Origin: Pantoea cypripedii
GTDB lineage: Bacteria; Pseudomonadota; Gammaproteobacteria; Enterobacterales; Enterobacteriaceae
Assembly (NCBI RefSeq): GCF_002095535.1
Contig: NZ_MLJI01000002.1
Location: 319,786 to 383,785 of the forward strand
Direction: 5' to 3'
DNA length: 64,000 nucleotides
Each line of letters begins with the position of its first letter. The stretch's first letter is position 1. A program made the position numbers and the translations under genes. The notes below the pieces were generated by a model, which was not told the DNA's origin, ran no database searches, and saw only the letters and a program-made list of their open reading frames with translations. Positions 55,899 to 64,000 of the stretch are shown piece after piece.

Positions 55899-56183
55899 TG
55901 CTTGCTCCGGATCGGCGCCGACTGTCAGCTCAGTACTCGGCTTGTTAAATCAATGGGTTAAATGATAGTTCTGTTCTTAACAGCGGGTTTTCTTAAAAAA
56001 CTGCTGAAAGAGGGTGCCTGAGACTGATGAACCCGGCTTTCCAGCTCATCGTTCATTGAGAAAATAGCTTAGACGCAAGTAAGTATAGGCTCGCGATTAC
56101 TAAAAAATTAGGTCAGTATGATCTCAAGGATATTTAGCCTGTAGCTAACAATCATCTGTTATGAACCGGCTTAGGATGGCGTG

Positions 56184-57077
56184 ATGAACAATGTGATTTA
56201 CAACCAAATACGTATCTTCCAGAGCATTGCGCGCGAAGGAAGCATTTCAGCAGCGGCCAGGAAGCTCGAGATAACACCGCCTTCCGTAAGCAAGGCATTG
56301 AAACTGCTTGAGCAAAACATGGGGCATCCACTCTTTGTGCGAACAACCCGGAGAATTGAACTCACAGATTCTGGTCAGCAGCTTCTGGATCAGACGTCTT
56401 TGGCGATGGACTCACTGGAACAAGCCTTAGAGAATTTACGAAGCCAAACGCAGGAACCCTCGGGCCTGATCAGGATTACGCTTTCACGGTTTGCATATAT
56501 GTTGATCCTGAAGCCAGCTATGTCTGAGTTTTGCCAGCGTTACCCCGGTATTCAGCTTGAAATTTCCGTCTATGACGGGACCATAAACATCGTTGAGGAG
56601 CGATTTGATCTGGGTATCCGATTTGGCGACGTGCTCGAAAACGGGGTCGTTGCCCGGCAGTTGATGAAACCCTTCCGAGAAGGGCTATATGCGTCTGCGG
56701 ATTATTTGAAAACCTTTGGGGTACCAGAAACACCAGTGGACTTATACCAGCACCGGCTGATTGGCTACCGCTTTATTACCAACAACCGCATACTGCCATT
56801 GATCCTAAATGACAGAGGTGAGCAACTGACAGTGGAAATGCCGGGGCAACTTATCAGCAATGACATAGATGTTATGGCGGATGGAATCCGAGAGGGGCTG
56901 GGAATTGGCCGTCTTTTTGAGCCTGTTTACCAGACTCAGCCTGATAAGGAAAAGATGATCCCTGTCATGGAGTCTTACTGGAAAACATACCCCCCTGTTT
57001 ATCTCTATTACCTCAAAAGCGCGGGGAAGACAAAACGAGTAAAGATGCTCATTGATTTCCTACTCAATAAAAGCTAG
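56184..57077 (+). CDS. LysR-family regulator
   Basis: I use the ATG at 56184, with AGGA seven bases before it, rather than the GTG at 56181. The 297-residue protein has the LysR winged helix (FQSIAREGSISAAARKLEIT, PPSVSKALKLLEQNMGHPLF, VRTTRRIELTDSGQQLL) and a substrate-binding domain (GLIRITLSRFAYMLILKPAM; DLGIRFGDVLENGVVARQL). Divergence from the aldo/keto reductase gene suggests that it controls that gene and the SDR and DoxX genes after it. Confidence 0.92.
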   Translation: MNNVIYNQIRIFQSIAREGSISAAARKLEITPPSVSKALKLLEQNMGHPLFVRTTRRIELTDSGQQLLDQTSLAMDSLEQALENLRSQTQEPSGLIRITLSRFAYMLILKPAMSEFCQRYPGIQLEISVYDGTINIVEERFDLGIRFGDVLENGVVARQLMKPFREGLYASADYLKTFGVPETPVDLYQHRLIGYRFITNNRILPLILNDRGEQLTVEMPGQLISNDIDVMADGIREGLGIGRLFEPVYQTQPDKEKMIPVMESYWKTYPPVYLYYLKSAGKTKRVKMLIDFLLNKS

Positions 57078-57190
57078 CGAGTACAGACATCATGAGAGGC
57101 CATTAACATCCCCTGAATAAACATCTATTGAAAACCAGATACAGGTATGTTTGTACTGTACAGAAGGGGGGCACCTTTCCAAAACTATCA

Positions 57191-58083
57191 TCAAAGGCCA
57201 AGAGGTTTGATCTCTCTGATAAATTCAATAAGTAGACGAAGACCGGTAGGTAACTGGCGGCGGCTGGAATAGTAAATGTGAAAGCCTTCTTCAGTAGGAG
57301 CCCACTCTGTCAAAACGAGCTTGAGTCGGCCGTCTTTTACATAGGGTGCAACCAATGGTTCAGGAAAATACATGAGTCCAGCCCCTCCCAATATGGCAAC
57401 GATGCCCGTGTCTGCAAGGTCTACTGTGACGGAGGTGGGTACTGTAACCTGCAATTTCTCATCACCTCTTTCAAGCTCCCATCGATAAACACGGTCATCT
57501 CCCAGCCGGCTACTAATACGCGATGATTCTGCAGGTCGTCTGGGTGGTTGGGTATTCCATACTTATCGAGGTAATCTGGGGATGCGGCAATGACCCAACG
57601 AATATCGGCTGACAGTCTCCCGGAACTGTCCCGTCATATCTTATACCCGCATCAAACCCGGCATCGGTTATATCAACCATACGGTTACTGGCGACGATAT
57701 CTACTTCTACGTCCGGATAACGATCCATAAATGCAGGCATAACACGAGCAAGCAGGAGATTTGCTGCTTCGACAGCAGCGTTGATACGTATCCGTCCGCT
57801 TGGGGTATCCCTGAAGCGGTTAAGTGACTTAAGTGCACTGCTAATTGATTCGAGGGGGCTGAGTGGCAACCTGCGCCAGGGCTTCACCTGCCGTAGTGAG
57901 CGTACCGCTCTTTGTTGTACGGTTCAGTAACCGCACTCCTAATCGTTCCTCCATACCTTTTAGTGCATGGCTTGAAGCCGACGCACTTACACCTATTTCA
58001 ACAGCTGCACGGCTAAAACTACGATGGCGAGCGATAGGCATAAAATAAATCAGGTCTGCAACGTCACTCCGGCTCGTTTGCAT
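57191..58083 (-). pseudogene. LysR-family regulator broken by several frameshifts
   Basis: Three frames together cover a normal LysR protein of about 297 residues. The first has the winged helix (FMPIARHRSFSRAAVEIGVS; ALKGMEERLGVRLLNRTTKS). It passes to a second frame near 57854-57858, a run of five G (plus strand), continuing SISSALKSLNRFRDTPSGR. A third stretch (ADIRWVIAASPDYLDKYGIP) appears in another frame from about 57615. The C-terminal part (VTVPTSVTVDLADTGIVAIL, then EFIREIKPLGL) is in yet another from about 57490. It is divergent from the aldo/keto reductase at 58358 and was presumably its regulator. Confidence 0.88.
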
Positions 58084-58357
58084 TTATGGCTCCATCCTTA
58101 ATCGGTTTGTGATTTGCTCGCAGGATATTCATCATGCGTCTCTAACTATCATCGATAGCATTCATTTCTCATAGCTGTAATGCAGCGAGCAAGGATACCT
58201 GTCCTTACCCTGTTTAAACTAATGTTCCTGAATTTTACTCATGAGTCCATCAAGGCTTACGTGCTAACGAAGAAGCAATTGCTTCGCTATCCTGATTTTT
58301 TTCTTGAACTGAACCGGACACCATCCGGACACGTTCACTTACTTGATGGAGCAGCAA

Positions 58358-59344
58358 ATGAACTATTCACATCTCGGTCGCACCGGTCTTAAAGTCAGCC
58401 GACTTTGTCTGGGCACCATGAATTTTGGTGACGTCACTGATGAGGAAACCAGTTTCAATATTCTGGACCAGGCACTAGAAGCCGGCATCAATTTTATTGA
58501 TACGGCAGATGTCTATGGAACAGAACAGACTCCGGATATCAAACAAGGAACGGGTCTTTCTGAGGAAATTATTGGGCGATGGATAAACCAGGGCGGGAGA
58601 CGGGATCGTATTGTTCTGGCCACAAAGGTTTATCAGCCTATGGGGCCTGGGCCAAATGACAGAAGGCTTTCTGCATACCATATCCGAAAGGCCTGTGAAG
58701 ATAGCCTGCGAAGATTAAAAACCGATCACATCGACGTATATCAGATGCACCATATTGATCGTTACACGCCCTGGGAAGAAATCTGGCAAGCCATGGAAAT
58801 TCTCGTGCAGCAAGGCAAGGTCCTTTATGTCGGCAGCAGTAATTTTGCCGGCTGGGACATCGCCACTGCTCAGTCTGTCGCAAATTCCCGCCATTTCCTA
58901 GGTCTCGTTGCTGAGCAAAGTTTGTACAACCTTGCTGCCCGTACAGTTGAACTTGAGGTTATACCCGCTTGCCGCCACTTCGGCCTGGGGCTGATTCCGT
59001 GGAGTCCTTTAGCTGGAGGACTGCTTGGCGGCGTACTTAAAAAATCTGCGGATGGCCGTCGTGCAAGACCTGCACTTGCTAGACGTATAGAACAGTTCCG
59101 CCCTCAGCTAGAGGCTTTCGAGGGATTATGTGAAGACCTGGGGGAATCGCCTTCTGATGTGGCGCTGGCCTGGCTCCTGCAAAATCCAGTCGTTACCGCA
59201 CCGCTCATAGGCCCACGCACTGTTGAACAGTTAAAAGAAGCGCTTCATGCAACAACGATCTCCTTATCTGATGACAGCGTGCGCTGCCTTGAGGAGATCT
59301 GGACGGGACCGGGTGGCGAAGCGCCTCAAGCATATGCCTGGTAG
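58358..59344 (+). CDS. Aldo/keto reductase (YdhF/Kv-beta-like group)
   Basis: I choose the ATG at 58358, since GGAG lies six bases before it and the family start MNYSHLGRTGLKVSRLCLGT follows; upstream in-frame starts are possible. The 328-residue protein has Asp and Tyr in NFIDTADVYGTEQ, Lys in VLATKVYQ, His in VYQMHHIDRYTP, and VTAPLIGPRTVEQLKEAL for cofactor. It is monocistronic, divergent from the broken LysR gene and convergent with the next aldo/keto reductase. Confidence 0.93.
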   Translation: MNYSHLGRTGLKVSRLCLGTMNFGDVTDEETSFNILDQALEAGINFIDTADVYGTEQTPDIKQGTGLSEEIIGRWINQGGRRDRIVLATKVYQPMGPGPNDRRLSAYHIRKACEDSLRRLKTDHIDVYQMHHIDRYTPWEEIWQAMEILVQQGKVLYVGSSNFAGWDIATAQSVANSRHFLGLVAEQSLYNLAARTVELEVIPACRHFGLGLIPWSPLAGGLLGGVLKKSADGRRARPALARRIEQFRPQLEAFEGLCEDLGESPSDVALAWLLQNPVVTAPLIGPRTVEQLKEALHATTISLSDDSVRCLEEIWTGPGGEAPQAYAW

Positions 59345-59378
59345 GCCAGCATGATTCAGATGTAAAGCGTCAGGAAGT

Positions 59379-59399
59379 GGCGCAATGAAGTGTTGCGCC
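59379..59399. terminator. Hairpin between convergent aldo/keto reductase genes
   Basis: GGCGCAA (59379-59385) pairs with TTGCGCC (59393-59399) around a 7-base loop, followed by GCTTTATATT. An outer TAAAGCG/CGCTTTA pair can extend it. It lies in the 63-bp space between two convergent genes and probably works in both directions. Confidence 0.55.
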
Positions 59400-59407
59400 G
59401 CTTTATA

Positions 59408-60436
59408 TTATGCAATTGTGGGAGGAGTGATCGATGGCGGTATGTCACTCAGCGGTGGGATGATCCCGTCGACAGGGTGTGGCAGATAAGGGGCTTCCAG
59501 CTCTGCAATTTCAGACTCACTCAAAGAGAAGTTTAAAGCACCAATGGCAGTAGAGAGATGATCTGGTTTAGTTGCACCTACAATGGGGGCAGTGATGACG
59601 GGTTTTGACAATAACCAGGCGAGTGCCACATGAGCACGGGGTACCCCATGTCTGGCTGCAATTTGAGCGACGACGTTGACGATGGGTTTATCTAACTCAG
59701 CCGCATTTTGATACATTTTCATAGCGAACGCATCATTCTCACTGCGATAGGTATTTTCGCTCCAGTCTCGTGTCAGGCGCCCTCTTGCCATTGGACTCCA
59801 TGGAATGACACCGACTCCCTGATCAAGACACTGAGGGAGCATCTCACGTTCTTCCTCACGATAAAGAAGGTTGTATTGCGGTTGCATGGAGACAAAGCGA
59901 GTCCAGCCATTGCTGTCTGCGCAGTGCTGCATTTTTGCAAAACGCCAGGCTTGCATTGACGATGCACCGATATACCTGACTTTTCCAGATTTAACGATGT
60001 CGTGCAGAGCTTCCATTGTTTCCTCTACCGGTGTTGCATGATCGAAACGGTGTATCTGGTATAAATCAACGTAATCCATCCCGAGGCGCATCAGACTATC
60101 ATCGATTGATTTAAACAGAGCTTTACGCGACAGAAAGCCAGTGTTCGGTGAGTTTCGCCATGGAAAGAATGCCTTCGTGGCCACGACAATTTCATCCCGC
60201 TGGGCCATGTCGCTTAATGCTTTTCCTACAATTTCTTCAGAACTGCCCCCAGAGTAGATGTTCGCTGTATCAAAAAAGTTGATTCCAGCTTCTAACGCTT
60301 GTCTGATAAGCGGACGAGATTTATCTTCCTCGAGTGACCAGGGCTGTGGGAGACGGTCTGGTTCGCCGTAGCTCATACAACCAAGGCATAAACGAGAAAC
60401 CTGTAATCCTGTACGACCTAGGTTTATATATTGCAT
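59408..60436 (-). CDS. Aldo/keto reductase (YajO/Gpr-like group)
   Basis: This 342-residue protein starts MQYINLGRTGLQVSRLCLGC and has Asp and Tyr in NFFDTANIYSGGSSEEIVG, Lys in VVATKAFFPW, His in DLYQIHRFDHATP, and VITAPIVGATKPDHLSTAI near the end. The layout closely follows E. coli YajO-type reductases. It is transcribed leftward on its own from the 580-bp intergenic region at 60437-61016. Substrate unknown. Confidence 0.93.
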   Translation of the reverse strand: MQYINLGRTGLQVSRLCLGCMSYGEPDRLPQPWSLEEDKSRPLIRQALEAGINFFDTANIYSGGSSEEIVGKALSDMAQRDEIVVATKAFFPWRNSPNTGFLSRKALFKSIDDSLMRLGMDYVDLYQIHRFDHATPVEETMEALHDIVKSGKVRYIGASSMQAWRFAKMQHCADSNGWTRFVSMQPQYNLLYREEEREMLPQCLDQGVGVIPWSPMARGRLTRDWSENTYRSENDAFAMKMYQNAAELDKPIVNVVAQIAARHGVPRAHVALAWLLSKPVITAPIVGATKPDHLSTAIGALNFSLSESEIAELEAPYLPHPVDGIIPPLSDIPPSITPPTIA

Positions 60437-61016
60437 TTGGGCACTCCGATAAAGTTGTAGACGGTTATACCGTTTGATTAAGGGTAGTAGATCTAAAACA
60501 GCATACCTGATGACTCGACTTTAAAAATTCAGGTGTGAAATTTTTTCTTTATTCAGAAGGCTAACATTATCAGTGGTTTTTATTTATCAGAAAAATGGTC
60601 CTGTCTGACAGGTAATATGTCTATTGAGTGGAAGGGATGGTGGTTTTAATATCATTAATAGGTGTTTAGCATCTGCTTTAATTTTGAGTTTAATATGCCT
60701 GTGATAAGGTGACAGCCTTGCTGTGGTGCAGAAGTCATTACGGTGATGATGTTTCTGATGTCTGCAATCGCTCCTGAACACACCGGGGATTATGCCCTAT
60801 ATGATGGCTCTCAATAACCCATTGCCGTTGAATGCGTTTATGAGAAATTCTCACGAGTTGGCTGCATAGACAGCAGGAGTAAAGACGATAAATTCTGCGC
60901 AAAAGTGGAATTAACCGCGCCCTTTGAATGTTCAGTGTTCAGAGTATCTGTGACGGAAGATCTATCTAATGTACAGTGCGTTGTCTGTTCGTTGATTACA
61001 CAACTAACAAGGAGAT
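60437..61016. other. Intergenic region, no gene recognised
   Basis: About 580 bases between the leftward aldo/keto reductase and the end of the leftward SDR gene. Open frames here are short, with poor composition and no ribosome sites. It must hold the aldo/keto reductase promoter. I see no IS end, repeat array or RNA gene. Confidence 0.35.
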
Positions 61017-61778
61017 TTAACGGACGGTAAAACCGCCATCAACGGGTAGGGCATGCCCAATGATGAAGCTGGAGGCCGGACTACAGAGCCACAATACGGC
61101 GTCTGCAATCTCAGTAGCCCGTCCTAAGCGACCCATAGGTACATCCTTCATCAATTCTTCCATGGCTTCGCTCTGACTTTCAAGCATCCCTGAAACCATT
61201 GGAGTCTCGATAATACCGGGGCAAATAGCATTAATTCGGATGTTTTGCTTGGCATATTCCAGGCCGGCACTTTTAGTCAGTCCGACTACACCATGTTTAG
61301 AAGCATGATAAATTCCTCGTTCTGCAATGCCGACCAAACCTCCGAGGGATGAGTTGTTGACTATGGAACCGCTGCCTTGTTTTTTCATCTGAAGGAGTTC
61401 GTATTTCATGCAATTCCATACCCCGCGGAGATTGACATCCATAACAGAATCATAGTCTTCTGGGGCAGCAATGGCCGTCTCAGCAACGGGACTTTGTACG
61501 CCAGCATTGTTGAATGCGAAGTCAATACGGCCAAGAGCTGCAACAGCTTCATCTATCATCGCTTTCACATCACTTATCTTGGCGACATCACAGTAAACTG
61601 CTAAGGCTTGTTCCCCTTTGGCATTTAACTCAGCAGCAGCTTCACAGACAGCTTTAAAGTTGACATCGGCCATAACTACAGCAGCACCAGATGCAGCGAA
61701 AGCTTTAGCTGCTTCTAATCCCATACCCGAGGCCGCACCGGTGACAAGCGCAACCTGGTCTTTAAAATTGTAATTCAT
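61017..61778 (-). CDS. Short-chain dehydrogenase (glucose 1-dehydrogenase-like)
   Basis: This 253-residue classical SDR has TGAASGMGLEAAKAFAASGA for NAD(P), NNAGVQSPVAETAIA, the catalytic Ser in VNNSSLGGLVG, YHASKHGVVGLTK with Tyr and Lys, and the C-terminal GHALPVDGGFTVR. GGAAG precedes the ATG. It is in the same direction as the tautomerase and frameshifted SDR gene upstream, so the three may be a loose operon. Substrate unknown. Confidence 0.93.
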   Translation of the reverse strand: MNYNFKDQVALVTGAASGMGLEAAKAFAASGAAVVMADVNFKAVCEAAAELNAKGEQALAVYCDVAKISDVKAMIDEAVAALGRIDFAFNNAGVQSPVAETAIAAPEDYDSVMDVNLRGVWNCMKYELLQMKKQGSGSIVNNSSLGGLVGIAERGIYHASKHGVVGLTKSAGLEYAKQNIRINAICPGIIETPMVSGMLESQSEAMEELMKDVPMGRLGRATEIADAVLWLCSPASSFIIGHALPVDGGFTVR

Positions 61779-61859
61779 GTTGCTTCCTTGATAAGAGGTT
61801 TATATGGTTATTCATTTCTGGAAAATAATAACTTGTAGGAGTTCATGCGAAAAACCAAC

Positions 61860-62090
61860 TCAATAAGGTATTTTGTAGCCGGGTTTTTTATAAAGGATTG
61901 ATTCTTTTCCTAGGATGTCAGGTTTATAAACCTGTTCGACCCAGTCGTCCATGGCAATGTCTTCAATGGTTATTGAAATTTTATCTTTTTCTATATTTAA
62001 TGTTTCACTCATTGCATTACATAGGGCTTCAGACAGTAAAATCTTATCGTCTTCATCTCTCTCAACGATTTTTATAATGATATGTGGCAT
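61860..62090 (-). CDS. 4-oxalocrotonate tautomerase family protein (PptA-like)
   Basis: This 76-residue protein begins Met-Pro, giving the N-terminal proline that acts as catalytic base in this family (PHIIIKIVERDEDDKILL). Length and the beta-alpha-beta pattern fit the small tautomerases, closest in style to E. coli PptA. The promiscuous members act on enol and activated carbonyl compounds. It sits between two SDR genes on the same strand, 81 bases before the downstream one, suggesting linked chemistry. Confidence 0.85.
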   Translation of the reverse strand: MPHIIIKIVERDEDDKILLSEALCNAMSETLNIEKDKISITIEDIAMDDWVEQVYKPDILGKESILYKKPGYKIPY

Positions 62091-62196
62091 GAATCCTCCT
62101 CTAATTGATTATTTTCAGGACGGTTTTTTCCATAAACCAGCTTCAAGCCTTGCTTAATTGAGCCTGGTGATTATATCCAGGCTTGTCAGGGACAAA

Positions 62197-62942
62197 TTAC
62201 ATCACCTGACTGGTTGGCCTGAAGAGTATTTCGTTGATATCGACATTATCCGGTTGACTGATAGCAAACTCGACAGCATTTGCAAATGAAGAGGGTGGGA
62301 TAGCATGCTCTTCATAATATTTATTGAACTGTCCGGCTACTCCTTCCTCGGTGATGTGATTGGTTAATTCGGTATCAACAGCACCGGGTGATATAATTGT
62401 TGTCCGCAGATTATAGGGTTTTACTTCTGAACGGAGTCCTTCGCTGATTACCCTGACGGCAGTTTGGTTGCACAGTATATGGTCCCAGCAGGTGTGACCT
62501 TATGACCAGCAATAGAAGAAACATTGATGATATGACCGGACCTTTGCTCTTTCATAATGGGAAGAGCTGCAGCAATTCCATAAAGGGTGCCTTTAATATT
62601 GATATCAATCATGTTGTCCCACTCATCAACCTTCAGGCTTTCCAGCATTGATTGCTGCATTAAGCCTGCATTATTGATGAGGACATCAATACGACCAAAA
62701 GCCTCAACAGCAGCCTTCAGTAAATTCTCCACCTGAACTTTATCGGTGACATCAGTGGCTATTGCTAGTGCTTTACCGTCCGCACTTTCAATATCCCTGA
62801 CAAGTTTTTCAAGCCTACCGATTCGACGCGCTCCAGGTACGACTACCGCCCCTTTACTACTCAGGCTACGCGCGGTGCATTCACCTAATCCACTACTGGC
62901 ACCGGTTATGACAATGACTTTGCCATCGATATGATTGTTCAT
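62197..62942 (-). pseudogene. Short-chain dehydrogenase interrupted by a one-base deletion
   Basis: The first frame (62942 to 62448) has [31 protein letters not shown], the catalytic Ser in [11 protein letters not shown] and YCATK, then leaves the family pattern. One extra A in the AAA of the YCATK codons (near 62459-62461) restores [20 protein letters not shown] and [18 protein letters not shown] up to the TAA at 62197-62199. The restored protein is about 248 residues, a normal NADP-dependent SDR. The catalytic Tyr and Lys are retained in the truncated product, but the C-terminal half of the fold is lost. Confidence 0.88.
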
Positions 62943-63208
62943 TCGGTGTCACCATACTTTAATGATTTTAGTCATTTCATTTCCTTAGAGTTTTTGTATT
63001 TGTTTCTGAAGATTTAAAACGCCGGAATAAAATACCTGACGTTGATCTCTTATATACAGGCTGCTGCATATAGAATTTAGATTATGCATGACTAAAGAGC
63101 ATGTATTACCCCTTCAATCCTGAATGCTTCTATGAGTGAATTTCACTAATGAGGTGTTTAATTCACACTTTGTTTCAATGAGATTGGTAAAAAGCACAGA
63201 GATATCTT

Positions 63209-63584
63209 TCATGCCTTATTGTATTTGACATTTTTACGGCTGACTGCATCTTTTACGTAATTCATGCGTCGATAAGATGAGGGGGAGGTGTTGTATAACT
63301 TGATAAAAGAGCGGGTGAATGATTGCTGAGAATCAAACCCATCTATAAAAGAAATGTTTGAGATGCTATCTTTTCCACTAATTAAATCAGAAGCGGCATG
63401 CGTGAGTTTGGTTTCCCGGATATAAACAGCAAGTGCTTTTTTTCGTAACTGAATGAAATATTCTCTGCAAATGCCACTTGGAATAACCTGAATGCTTGGC
63501 AACATCTTTTATTCTAATGCGCACATAGATGTTGTTAGTGATCCATACTTTCAATTCATCTATAACTAACTCCTGATAAGTCAT
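63209..63584 (-). pseudogene. Small AraC-family regulator (MarA/SoxS type) with a poly-A frameshift
   Basis: The first frame (63584) encodes the start of a MarA-like protein: ELVIDELKVWITNNIYVRIR and KDVAKHSGYSKWHLQRIFHS. At a run of seven A (plus-strand T run 63437-63443) it loses the pattern, which continues in the next frame: ALAVYIRETKLTHAASDLIS, FIDGFDSQQSFTRSFIKLYN and PSSYRRMN. With six A the protein would be about 124 residues, normal for MarA/SoxS/RamA-like activators. It is followed upstream by a second AraC-type gene of the same group. Confidence 0.85.
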
Positions 63585-63670
63585 GTTAAGATCCCCATTG
63601 ATGTATTCGGTTTTTATAGTGGAGTTTTAAGAGGGTACAATGAAATTTCACTTGTAATTTATTTCTGAAA

Positions 63671-64000
63671 TTAGAGTGAGTTAACTTTAGAGAAATAGGA
63701 TGAGGAATGTTTTTTCCTGTATCGCCCAGGAGGAATATCAAATTTGCTTTTGAAGGCTCGAGAGAATGATTGCTGTGTTTCATATCCATAGCGCATGCTA
63801 ATTTCTATCAAATGATCATTTGTGTTTGCTAAATCGACAGCAGCTTTATTTAATCGTGAGTCTCGTATGAATTCAGCAATGTTTCGACTAGTAACCCTGA
63901 GAAAAATACGCTGCAAATACCATTTTGAAAATCCAGACTTTTCAGCTATATCATCAATCTGTAGTGATTCGCTTAAATTTTTATCAATCCAGTCAATGAG
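63671..64000 (-). CDS. AraC-family regulator (MarA/SoxS type), cut by the window end
   Basis: The frame is open to base 64000 and reads DWIDKNLSESLQIDDIAEKS then GFSKWYLQRIFLRVTSRNIA, with the second helix-turn-helix ISMRYGYETQQSFSRAFKSK and the usual FDIPPGRYRKK end. About 109 residues are visible and the start lies beyond the window, probably close by. It resembles the frameshifted copy next to it, suggesting a tandem pair of small stress-type activators. Targets may include the neighbouring oxidoreductase genes. Confidence 0.88.
   Translation of the reverse strand, partial: LIDWIDKNLSESLQIDDIAEKSGFSKWYLQRIFLRVTSRNIAEFIRDSRLNKAAVDLANTNDHLIEISMRYGYETQQSFSRAFKSKFDIPPGRYRKKHSSSYFSKVNSL

Noticed and set aside
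60587..60781. Leftward 64-residue frame in the 60.4-61 kb intergenic region
   Set aside because: His/Lys-rich composition without a ribosome site or neighbours that would suggest a gene.

Overview
The window looks like accessory DNA from a member of the Enterobacteriaceae, probably close to Enterobacter, Leclercia or Klebsiella. The galK and galT-tail sequences are very close to the E. coli type, and the galactan (gan) cluster, the enterobacterial two-partner secretion exoprotein and the F-plasmid-like ResD recombinase all fit that group. I see no ribosomal, tRNA or other core housekeeping gene. Together with the ResD-like gene this leaves open whether the molecule is a large plasmid or a chromosomal island.

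Left arm (1-23.7 kb), a patchwork of small metabolic and transport modules: a phenolic-acid decarboxylase operon (UbiX-type, then a UbiD-type enzyme split by a one-base frameshift) with a MarR regulator; an AraC-type regulator with a DJ-1/PfpI domain; a chemoreceptor ending in a CheR/CheB tether, with a small unknown protein; an aldo/keto reductase; an overlapping serine hydrolase - quinone oxidoreductase - MFS operon divergent from a LysR regulator; an NMT1/taurine-type ABC importer with a YbdH-like dehydrogenase; and a MipA/OmpV protein beside a two-component system and a TriC-like RND efflux pair.

Middle (23.7-36.5 kb), a complete beta-1,4-galactan utilisation locus: ganL (porin), ganEFG plus ganK (MalEFGK-like importer), ganA (GH53 endo-galactanase), ganB (GH42 beta-galactosidase), an orphan EIIB domain, ganR (LacI-type), and a galK preceded by only the last 41 codons of galT. 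Galactan oligosaccharides would enter through GanL and GanEFGK, GanB would release galactose, and GalK would phosphorylate it. galE and intact galT must lie elsewhere. The locus abuts a truncated XRE/HipB-like regulator.

Right arm (36.5-64 kb): an AT-rich spacer, then a CdiB/CdiA-like two-partner secretion locus. The 11-kb cdiA has an in-frame 1080-bp-offset tandem duplication. It is cut off just after the FHA-2 region and runs into the middle of an IS21-type istB gene, so pretoxin domain, toxin and immunity gene are missing. A ResD-like tyrosine recombinase and decayed plasmid-like genes follow. The last 10 kb has lower GC and is rich in aldo/keto reductases, SDR enzymes, a tautomerase, a DoxX protein and LysR/AraC regulators, several of them frameshifted.

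At least five genes are broken by apparent one-base changes, most of them in short homopolymers, so uncorrected sequencing indels must be considered alongside genuine decay.
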